Origin: ANME-2 cluster archaeon
GTDB taxonomy: Archaea; Halobacteriota; Methanosarcinia; Methanosarcinales; Methanocomedenaceae
Length of the DNA stretch: 13,694 bases
Assembly (NCBI GenBank): GCA_023544495.1
Contig: JAMJFV010000048.1
Span: 1 to 13,694 of the forward strand
Reading direction: 5' to 3'
Shown here: in pieces, positions 7,748 through 13,694 of the stretch
How the letters are laid out: each line of letters begins with the position of its first letter
Numbering within the stretch: position 1 is the first letter of the stretch
Translations under genes and position numbers: made by a program
Notes under the pieces: model-generated
Database searches by the model: none
Seen by the model: the letters and a program-made list of their open reading frames with translations, nothing else
What the model was told of the DNA's origin: nothing

Positions 7748-8602
7748 GTGATCGAGATACGGTCCAGTGATAGTACAAAGTTCGACCGGCTGCTGGGTCT
7801 GTGTGAAGAACATGGGGTCAGCCTGGGCATTGGCAGCGAGTGTTGCGTGCACAGGCTACCATCCATTGAGCAGGTGGACAACATTGCCAGACAGGTGGAA
7901 AACCTGACAGTGGTGACTCCCATCACGCCGCAAAAGCACTATGACCGGATGCTGGAATATATCCGGGGCCTCCCCCGTGCCATCAGGCTTGTGGTCAATG
8001 ACGTGGGGGTGCTGTATGCCCTGTACAGGGAAGGCGGGCTGGACGGTTTTGGACCGGTTGCAGCCGGTCGTGGTATTGTGCACACTTCCGAGGCATGTCC
8101 CTGGGTAGACCATTTGGTACGGGATGAGTCCGAAGAAGTAAAATCAGCATTTTTACAGACGAATCTCAATTACAGCAGGACACTGCAATTCATGAAAAAT
8201 ATAGGCATATCAGCTATGGAGACCGACATGGAATCCAGAACCATCCGGGCAGCACGTAAGACCGGGCTTACGGTGGCGGGACATGCAGAATTTATTGCAG
8301 TATCATACACTCGTTCCTGTCATACTGCCCGGTTCTTTGGTGAACAGCCGCCCAGTTGCGTCCGTCGGTGCAACAGTCCCATGGAACTTGAGCTGGTAGA
8401 TATGTTCGACCTCTCTGGTACCCCCCCGGGATTCGCCCAGCCCAGCCCGGAAATGCTTGAGGTATATCCTGTCCTGTATTTGCTGGGGAACACCGTTTAT
8501 TTGAAAAGCGATTGCATGGAAACCGCCGGGCTCGAGCGTGTGGTCATTAATGCCGATATGTACGATATCGACACATTGAACAGAATGATAGTGGCAATGT
8601 AA
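7748..8602 (+). CDS. U32-family Fe-S protein, UbiV-like
   Basis: 284 aa, second member of the U32 pair. The cysteines C191-x12-C204-x3-C208 in RSCHTARFF...CVRRC match exactly the C-x12-C-x3-C spacing of UbiV, and C32 or C33 stands where UbiV has its first ligand, so a [4Fe-4S] cluster is expected. C117 and C256 are extra. UbiU and UbiV form a heterodimer that hydroxylates a ubiquinone precursor without O2; a similar heterodimer with the preceding gene's product is likely. The GTG start at 7748 is supported by GAGGT (7736-7740) 7 bases upstream. Proposed substrates in an archaeon include a quinone, a phenazine precursor or an RNA base; none is shown by the sequence. No hydrophobic segment or signal peptide is present. 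Confidence 0.85.
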   Translation: MIEIRSSDSTKFDRLLGLCEEHGVSLGIGSECCVHRLPSIEQVDNIARQVENLTVVTPITPQKHYDRMLEYIRGLPRAIRLVVNDVGVLYALYREGGLDGFGPVAAGRGIVHTSEACPWVDHLVRDESEEVKSAFLQTNLNYSRTLQFMKNIGISAMETDMESRTIRAARKTGLTVAGHAEFIAVSYTRSCHTARFFGEQPPSCVRRCNSPMELELVDMFDLSGTPPGFAQPSPEMLEVYPVLYLLGNTVYLKSDCMETAGLERVVINADMYDIDTLNRMIVAM

Positions 8603-8711
8603 TTCAAAAGTACAGCTATTTCTTCTTAACGAAAAATTCAGTGAAGATTTTATTTCATTTTGTAAACCATAATGGGCATTAACAAAATCCATTCATTATG
8701 TTCCGAGAGTA
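8603..8711 (+). promoter_or_regulatory. ccm operon upstream region with inverted repeat
   Basis: CATAATG (8668-8674) and CATTATG (8694-8700) form a perfect 7-bp inverted repeat with a 19-base spacer. An AT-rich TATA-like stretch, GATTTTATTTC (8646-8656), lies upstream and would place transcription start within the repeat, as for a repressor operator. TTCTTCTT near 8622-8629 may also end the upstream transcript. The ccmE ribosome site is weak (GAGAG, 8705-8709). Operator function is inference. Confidence 0.35.
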
Positions 8712-9122
8712 ATGGATAAAAAAATTAAACGTATAGCTGGCTTTACGATCATACTAGTTCTTGTAATCTATCTTGCATATACAAGTTTTGCGAGTTCCAT
8801 TTCTTTTTATTATGAAGTGAGCGACGTCAAAGCACATGCCGAATCAATGTACGGGACTAAAGTGAACGTAAACGGCACCGTGGTTCCCGGAAGTATTCAC
8901 TGGGACCCTGAAAAGGTCCTCCTCACATTTAAACTGACAGACAATGTCAGTACCATTGATGTGGTTTACAGCGATGCCATACCAAATAACCTGGCCGATA
9001 ATACACTGGTAACGGTCACCGGGATATTTTACAATAACGATACCCTGGTGGCTCATGCTATTTTAACAAAATGCCCTTCGAAATATGAAGCAGAGATCAC
9101 CAGGGAAACTTTTGAACAATAA
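8712..9122 (+). CDS. ccmE: Cytochrome c maturation heme chaperone CcmE, Cys-type
   Basis: 136 aa heme chaperone that receives heme from CcmABC(D) outside the membrane and passes it to CcmF for attachment to apocytochrome c. One N-terminal membrane anchor (about residues 9-27) is followed by an OB-fold beta-barrel with the family pattern VNGTVVPGSI, LTFKLTD and V-x-V-x-G. In classic CcmE the heme-binding residue is the His of H-x3-Y. Here the motif is C121-PSK-Y125, the C-x3-Y variant known from archaea and some sulfate reducers. The tail after the motif is only 11 residues, shorter than in proteobacteria. It is the first gene of the run, and ccmF follows after 23 bases. Length and fold look intact. 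Confidence 0.92.
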   Translation: MDKKIKRIAGFTIILVLVIYLAYTSFASSISFYYEVSDVKAHAESMYGTKVNVNGTVVPGSIHWDPEKVLLTFKLTDNVSTIDVVYSDAIPNNLADNTLVTVTGIFYNNDTLVAHAILTKCPSKYEAEITRETFEQ

Positions 9123-9145
9123 TTCAGGATGAGAGGAAACAGACC

Positions 9146-11086
9146 ATGGACTCAGGACAATTATCAATAACTATTGCATTAATGCTCAGTGTATTCACCG
9201 CTGTGGCATATACAGCAGGGATCATCACCAGGAAAGAACATTATTTCAAAAGCGGTACAATCGCTGTGTACCTGATAGCTGCCTTCATCACGATCGCGTC
9301 AATTTCCCTGTTGATGGCCTTTATCAACCGTGATTTCCAGAACCTGTATGTAGCTATGTATTCAAGCCGCGACCTCCCCCTTTTCTATACTATATCGGCT
9401 TTCTGGGCCGGAGGTAACGGTTCACTGCTGCTGTGGATATGGTTGATTTCGCTGTTCGTAGCCATCCTGGTCTACCGGGGACCCCGGGATGATCTGCTGA
9501 AACACAGTGTCGTGATATTAATGGCCATACAGACCTTCTTCCTCTACTTGCTGGTCTTCCTCTCAAATCCCTTCAACAGACTGGACTTCGTACCGCCAGA
9601 CGGCCAGGGACTTAATCCCTTGCTTCAGGACCCTGGCATGGTGTTCCATCCTCCTACTCTGTTCGTGGGATACGCCGGGTTCTTTATACCTTATGCTTTT
9701 GCCATGGCAGGTCTGTACCTGGGTAACGGCGACTGGATATACAGGATACGCCGCTGGACCCTGTTCTCCTGGCTGTTTTTGAGCCTTGGCAACATTTTCG
9801 GTAGTTACTGGGCATACACAATGCTGAACTGGGGCGGGTACTGGGCATGGGACCCGGTCGAGAATGCCTCGTTCATGCCATGGCTTACAGCGACTGCCTT
9901 CTTCCACAGTTTTATGATACAGGAACGCAAGGACGGTATGAAGGTCTGGAATATCATATTGATATTGCTCACCTTCGAACTGGTACTCCTGGGTACCCTG
10001 CTGACCAGAAGTGGCATTATTGCATCAGTACATAGTTTTGGGCAGTCAGAGATAGGGCCGTATTTTATCGGTATGATGGCCGCGGTTCTGGTAGGGTCGA
10101 TCGGATTGCTCATCTGGAAATACGAATCCCTGGATAACAGGAAGATATATGAATCCGTAGTGTCCAGGGAGGTCAGTTTCATAGCCAATAACTGGATATT
10201 CGTAGGCGCTACTTTTGCCGTGATCTGGGGTACCCTGTATCCTATAGTATCCGAAGCTTTCAGAGGTTACAAGGTCATGGTAGGACCCCAGTTCTTCAAC
10301 CAGGTAAATGTGCCTTTTGCCCTGGCATTGATCATCCTGATGGGAATATGTCCCCTTATCGGATGGCGCAAGGCATCGATACTGAACCTGAAACGCAGTT
10401 ATACCTACCCTGCTGCTATTTCTTTTTTCCTTACTCTGGTCGTATTGCTGCTGGGTGGGAATAATATCTATATACTGATACTGGTTTTAGGTTGCGTCTT
10501 TGCCACAGCGACCCATGTACTTGATTCGGCACGTAACGTAAAACATCAGCAGAAAACTCATAAAGAAGGGATACTGCACAGCACCTGGCATACGTTCCGG
10601 GACAACAGGCGTACCTATGGAGGTTATGTCGCCCATCTCGGAATGGTCCTGCTGGTCATCGGGATAGGTGCTTCATCAGTCTATTCCCAGACCGAGAGCG
10701 TATCGATGCACTCAGGAGGATCATATTCAGTTGGTGCATACACATTTGTGATGACGGGTTTTGATCAGGAACAACTGGAAAATAAAGTTGAGAATATTGT
10801 CCAGCTTGATGCGTATAAGAATGGAAAGTTCATTGAAAAGATCACTCCGTCCCAGTTATATTATCCAAAACAGGATATGGATGTGGTCAAGCCGTGGGTC
10901 TGGAAACGGCCCCTGAGTGATGTTCATTTTACGGTACAGTCGATAGGTAGTGGTAGTGCTACAATGAAGGTAAAGATCCTGCCCCTGATGAATGTGCTGT
11001 GGTATGGTGCCTATGTGGTCACACTGGGTACCATTATCGCCATTACTGCACGCGTGAAGATCAGGCGCAGGAGGGGTGCACAATGA
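9146..11086 (+). CDS. ccmF: Cytochrome c heme lyase subunit CcmF
   Basis: 646 aa, full length against about 647 in E. coli. This polytopic membrane protein is the core of the heme lyase that joins heme to CxxCH motifs of apocytochromes. The WWD domain WGGYWAWDPVENASFMPWL spans residues 229-247. Conserved histidines are visible at H168 (HPPTLFVGYAG), H254, H296 (TRSG...SVHSF) and H497 (YGGYVAHLG), matching the positions used for heme b and WWD heme in characterised CcmF. A soluble loop of about 110 residues precedes the last TM helix (about 620-640). GAGGA (9133-9137) is 8 bases before the ATG. The stop overlaps the ccmH start (ATGA), so the two are probably translationally coupled. Confidence 0.95.
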   Translation: MDSGQLSITIALMLSVFTAVAYTAGIITRKEHYFKSGTIAVYLIAAFITIASISLLMAFINRDFQNLYVAMYSSRDLPLFYTISAFWAGGNGSLLLWIWLISLFVAILVYRGPRDDLLKHSVVILMAIQTFFLYLLVFLSNPFNRLDFVPPDGQGLNPLLQDPGMVFHPPTLFVGYAGFFIPYAFAMAGLYLGNGDWIYRIRRWTLFSWLFLSLGNIFGSYWAYTMLNWGGYWAWDPVENASFMPWLTATAFFHSFMIQERKDGMKVWNIILILLTFELVLLGTLLTRSGIIASVHSFGQSEIGPYFIGMMAAVLVGSIGLLIWKYESLDNRKIYESVVSREVSFIANNWIFVGATFAVIWGTLYPIVSEAFRGYKVMVGPQFFNQVNVPFALALIILMGICPLIGWRKASILNLKRSYTYPAAISFFLTLVVLLLGGNNIYILILVLGCVFATATHVLDSARNVKHQQKTHKEGILHSTWHTFRDNRRTYGGYVAHLGMVLLVIGIGASSVYSQTESVSMHSGGSYSVGAYTFVMTGFDQEQLENKVENIVQLDAYKNGKFIEKITPSQLYYPKQDMDVVKPWVWKRPLSDVHFTVQSIGSGSATMKVKILPLMNVLWYGAYVVTLGTIIAITARVKIRRRRGAQ

Positions 11087-11628
11087 AGAGAACAATAGCA
11101 ACAATACATGTAATAATAATCATGATACCGGTCCTGATGATGCTGGCCTTGCCAGCTGCTGGTGATTCACCTGACGTGGTTGAGATAACTTCCAACCTGA
11201 AATGCCAGTGCGGATGTACCATGATCGTTACGGACTGCAACTGCCAGGAAGCTGCTGATATTCGCGATGAGGTCGGTGCCATGGTGAAGCAGGGTATGAG
11301 CAGTAAACAGATCATAAATGAGTTGAAATCCACCTATGGAAATGAGATACTGGCCACACCTGGGAAGACGGGTTTTGATCTGTCCCTCTGGATATTGCCC
11401 GGGGTTGGAGTGATAGCAGGTGGATTATTGATATTTTTTGTATTGAACAGGAACAGAATGTCTGAAGATGAGGTATTTGAGATGGAATACCAGGAATATA
11501 GGGAAGCAACAGGATCAGGGGAAGCAACAGGATCTGGGGAAGCAACAGGATCAGGGGAAACAACAGGATCTGGGCGAGCAATAGGATCTGGGGAAGAAAA
11601 GAATTGGCTATCGGAGGAAGAAAAATGA
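11083..11628 (+). CDS. ccmH: CcmH-like thiol-redox protein with repeat tail
   Basis: 181 aa. The N-terminal signal or anchor helix (about 4-27) is followed by an extracytoplasmic helical domain with C41-x-C43-x-C45 and C52-x-C54. This Cys-rich block stands where proteobacterial CcmH has L-R-C-x-x-C; CcmH reduces or holds apocytochrome CxxCH thiols. Residues 60-92 (DEVGAMVKQGMSSKQIINELKS...YG) fit the CcmH three-helix bundle. A second TM helix (about 102-122) leads to an acidic cytosolic tail carrying five hexapeptide repeats of EATGSG type. The start ATG overlaps the ccmF stop and has a strong AGGAGGGG site (11069-11076). An upstream in-frame ATG at 10999 lies inside ccmF and is not used here. 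The five-cysteine arrangement differs from the classic two-cysteine site. Confidence 0.85.
   Translation: MKRTIATIHVIIIMIPVLMMLALPAAGDSPDVVEITSNLKCQCGCTMIVTDCNCQEAADIRDEVGAMVKQGMSSKQIINELKSTYGNEILATPGKTGFDLSLWILPGVGVIAGGLLIFFVLNRNRMSEDEVFEMEYQEYREATGSGEATGSGEATGSGETTGSGRAIGSGEEKNWLSEEEK
11503..11592 (+). repeat. Five tandem 18-base repeats inside ccmH
   Basis: Unit GAAGCAACAGGATCAGGG at 11503-11520, then copies at 11521-11538, 11539-11556, 11557-11574 and 11575-11592. Copies 1 and 3 are identical; copy 2 differs by one base; the fourth and fifth diverge further. The period is a multiple of three and encodes E-A-T-G-S-G, giving a flexible linker in the CcmH tail. Copy number may vary between strains. 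Confidence 0.95.
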
Positions 11629-13241
11629 GGATGGACATTACGAGGACCGTACTTTTGATGACAGTACTGGTGGTCTTACTGGGTCAGGTCCACGCACAGG
11701 AACGTATGATCATAAGCGGGCATGTTTCTTCTGGGGACGGTATTGGTACTGGTCTGGAGGTGACACTGAACAGGGTCGCAGATGAGCAGATCACACGAAT
11801 AACATCTACTGTGACCGACACATCAGGAGCTTATCGTTTCGAGACAGAACCGGGTGATTACCTGGTAAACGTCTCATTCAAAGACAGTACCCATCACAAA
11901 AAGGTATCTCCCCTGAACCCAGTTGCAGATTTTTATCTATCAGGGAATATCGAGGGCTGGGTACTACATCCCTCAGGTAAGGATGTGTCCGGCATTCCCC
12001 TGAATTTGATAAGCAGTTCCAATACCATCTGCGCAAGCACAACGTCAGATGAATCAGGACATTATACATTTACCAATGTTGACCTGTCCGAACACCGGGC
12101 CCGGGCCGATTACATGTATGTTGGCTATAACAGTGAAAATCTCACTTTGAACAGGTCTTCCGCTGTAGCAAACATTACCATTTATGATTCCACGACCCAG
12201 GATACCAATATCAGGGTAGTGGCAGATCATATTGTCATCGGAGAGGACACGAACGGGCCCTGGGTGCAGGAATACATCCAGTTCGTGAACATGGGAAACA
12301 CTTCCTTTTACGGACCTGATGGTGTCCACGTAGGGATTGGAACCCCGCTTAAGATAAAGGATGTGCAGAGCGATATCATGGATTGTTGTCTGGTGCGTGA
12401 AGACACACGGTTATGGGTAGACCCCATGGAACCCCTGCTGCCGGGTGGCACTACAGAAGCTACCATTACCTATTACCTTGATACAGGTGAAAAGGAATTT
12501 GTCTTTGAAAAGGATATCCTGTACCCTTCCTCATATCTCATGGTGTTCGGGGATGCTGATTCCGGGATAGACCTTAAGAGCCAGCAGATAGCCACTGATA
12601 CTAAGGATATGGAAGGCAGGAACTACGATGTTTTGACGTATGCTCACCCGCGTTCCAGTGATACGGTACTCTTTACCGTTAGTGGCTATGCGCTTCCAAG
12701 AAGGAACAGTTCAGATACAACTGATTGGATAGTCTATCTGGCGCTCGGGATTTTTATTTTAGGGGTGTTAGCCTATCCGATACTATCAAAAAAGGGGAAA
12801 GCAGATACTGACAGACCTGTTCGCAGAACAAGGAAGAGGGATACATTCATTGAACCATATGAATCTGATGTTTCGCATATGTCCAGACAGGAACTGGAGA
12901 ATGAGAAACTCAGGATATTTGAGAAACTGCGCAAACTTGACCACGAACTGGAGAAGGGTCTGATATTAGAGGACGAATATGACGAGCACAGGTCAGAGTA
13001 TAAAGCTGCTGCCCTTGAGATCATCAATTGTATAAAGGAAATGGCGACGGAAGAGGAAGAATCTCTATCTCTCGAAAGTTTGCCGGGAATACTATCGTTA
13101 ACAGTAAAGGAGATTCAATCCCGTATCCAGGATATCGATGATATTGCCCTGTTGGAGAAGACCATTGAAAAGGAAATGAATGGCAGAAACAGAAAAACAC
13201 TCATCAATGCCATAAACAAAAGGATCGATGAGCTCCGATAG
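11625..13241 (+). CDS. Secreted-domain/TM/coiled-coil protein of the ccm operon
   Basis: 538 aa, no confident family name. It has a signal peptide (about 1-25, cleavage near VHAQ), then two beta-rich carboxypeptidase-regulatory/Ig-like repeats (about 28-105 and 108-190, each with a D-x-S-G-x-Y turn), a further extracytoplasmic beta domain (about 195-358) with the pair C254-C255, one TM helix (about 368-387), and a basic cytosolic stretch. The tail holds a helical segment (about 420-475) with the pattern LEKGLILEDEYDEHRSEY, which resembles the CcmI N-terminal helix pair, and a final helical module (about 488-538) with NRKT. ATG at 11625 overlaps the ccmH stop and has GGAGG (11613-11617) 7 bases upstream; it is preferred to TTG 11604. 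Co-translation with ccmH suggests a role in apocytochrome handling, by inference only. Confidence 0.75.
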   Translation: MRMDITRTVLLMTVLVVLLGQVHAQERMIISGHVSSGDGIGTGLEVTLNRVADEQITRITSTVTDTSGAYRFETEPGDYLVNVSFKDSTHHKKVSPLNPVADFYLSGNIEGWVLHPSGKDVSGIPLNLISSSNTICASTTSDESGHYTFTNVDLSEHRARADYMYVGYNSENLTLNRSSAVANITIYDSTTQDTNIRVVADHIVIGEDTNGPWVQEYIQFVNMGNTSFYGPDGVHVGIGTPLKIKDVQSDIMDCCLVREDTRLWVDPMEPLLPGGTTEATITYYLDTGEKEFVFEKDILYPSSYLMVFGDADSGIDLKSQQIATDTKDMEGRNYDVLTYAHPRSSDTVLFTVSGYALPRRNSSDTTDWIVYLALGIFILGVLAYPILSKKGKADTDRPVRRTRKRDTFIEPYESDVSHMSRQELENEKLRIFEKLRKLDHELEKGLILEDEYDEHRSEYKAAALEIINCIKEMATEEEESLSLESLPGILSLTVKEIQSRIQDIDDIALLEKTIEKEMNGRNRKTLINAINKRIDELR

Positions 13242-13265
13242 TACAGAATATCATAGAATATTGTT

Positions 13266-13694
13266 ATGAAAAAACCAGCGATATTTGGAATTTTCGGCGG
13301 CCTGGCACTCCTGTTCGTTTATTTCGCCATCCTGGCTATTGCCAATTCGCCTGCCCATGCCCTGGAGCAGTTCCGGGAAATGTGGTACTGGATACTGCTG
13401 CTGGCAGCGGGTTTCGGAGTACAGGCCGGACTCTATACCCATATCAGGATAGCACATAAGCGGGCCAGCACCACGTCAGTAGCAGCTTCGGGCGGCATGT
13501 CCACTGTTTCCATGGCGGCATGCTGCGCTCACCACCTGACCGACGTGCTGCCGTTGCTGGGATTGTCGGCTGCGGCCCTGTTCCTGGTAAAATACCAGAC
13601 TTTTTTCATCCTGGCAGGTGTGTTCTCGAATTTTATGGGGATTACGGTGATGCTCAGGGTCATCCAGGACAGCAGGCTTGCAGGGGATGACCGG
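13266..13694 (+). CDS. Membrane protein with CCAHH motif (partial, 3' end outside window)
   Basis: The frame opens with ATG at 13266 and remains open for 143 codons to the right edge. It has about four hydrophobic segments (near residues 5-26, 41-58, 93-107 and 111-131). Residues 75-95 carry a Gly/Ser/Met-rich stretch leading into C86-C87-A-H89-H90, a possible metal- or heme-binding site at the start of a membrane helix. It begins 24 bases after the previous stop and probably belongs to the same transcript, although no clear Shine-Dalgarno site is seen. I do not recognise the family with confidence; a metal-handling or redox membrane protein is possible. Absence of stops, family-like hydrophobic pattern and codon use make coding very likely. 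Confidence 0.75.
   Translation, partial: MKKPAIFGIFGGLALLFVYFAILAIANSPAHALEQFREMWYWILLLAAGFGVQAGLYTHIRIAHKRASTTSVAASGGMSTVSMAACCAHHLTDVLPLLGLSAAALFLVKYQTFFILAGVFSNFMGITVMLRVIQDSRLAGDDR

Noticed and set aside
6789..8602. Calling the U32 pair proteases
   Set aside because: The U32 label is historical; the Fe-S cysteine patterns match the hydroxylase members UbiU/UbiV, and no protease catalytic residues can be identified.
9563..10188. Minus-strand open frames opposite ccmF
   Set aside because: They have no ribosome sites or recognisable motifs and mirror the codon bias of the conserved ccmF gene.
10999..11082. Longer CcmH starting inside ccmF
   Set aside because: The added residues are Cys/His-rich out-of-frame ccmF sequence with no signal-peptide character; the ATG at 11083 has a strong ribosome site and a proper signal helix.
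11503..11592. CRISPR-like array
   Set aside because: Units are contiguous without spacers, 18 bases long, in frame, and lie within ccmH.
13251..13457. Minus-strand open frame at the right edge
   Set aside because: Antisense to the better-supported + strand membrane protein, with a composition not typical of protein and no start signal.

Overview
The window looks like a chromosomal segment of an anaerobic archaeon of the methanogen/ANME type, most plausibly in or near the Methanosarcinales. The reasons are a tetraether lipid synthase-like radical SAM enzyme, a short archaeal-type PRPP synthetase, ATA/AGG-rich codon use with TTG and GTG starts next to clear Shine-Dalgarno sites, TATA-like elements in the AT-rich intergenic gaps, and a cytochrome c maturation cluster with the cysteine form of CcmE. 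No rRNA, tRNA, IS element, CRISPR array or phage gene was seen. This assignment is inference; no lineage-specific marker is present.

Left part (1-4201). A probable C-terminal gene fragment enters from the left edge on the + strand and ends in a terminator-like hairpin. It faces a minus-strand sugar-phosphate nucleotidyltransferase (212-1222). An AT-rich divergent gap follows. Then come an unrecognised coiled-coil protein (1383-2528) and, 2 bases later, a RimI-like GNAT acetyltransferase. A minus-strand MFS transporter converges on the GNAT gene; its best ribosome binding site points to a non-AUG start.

Middle part (4202-8602). A divergent promoter region separates the transporter from a tes-like tetraether lipid synthase, which ends in a hairpin plus T-run. 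Next is a tight + strand run: prs (PRPP synthetase) and two U32-family Fe-S proteins. These two resemble UbiU and UbiV, the O2-independent hydroxylase pair, and the second keeps the exact C-x12-C-x3-C spacing of UbiV.

Right part (8603-13694). After a 109-base gap with an inverted repeat comes a cytochrome c maturation operon: ccmE (Cys-type), ccmF and ccmH, then a signal-peptide/Ig-like/TM protein with a cytosolic coiled coil that could act like CcmI, and a truncated membrane protein with a CCAHH motif. ccmF/ccmH and ccmH/next gene overlap by ATGA, which suggests translational coupling. ccmA, ccmB, ccmC and ccmG are not in the window and may lie to the right or elsewhere. Together the genes suggest a cell that makes tetraether membranes, exports and matures multiheme or other c-type cytochromes, and may carry out an anaerobic hydroxylation, perhaps on a membrane electron carrier.
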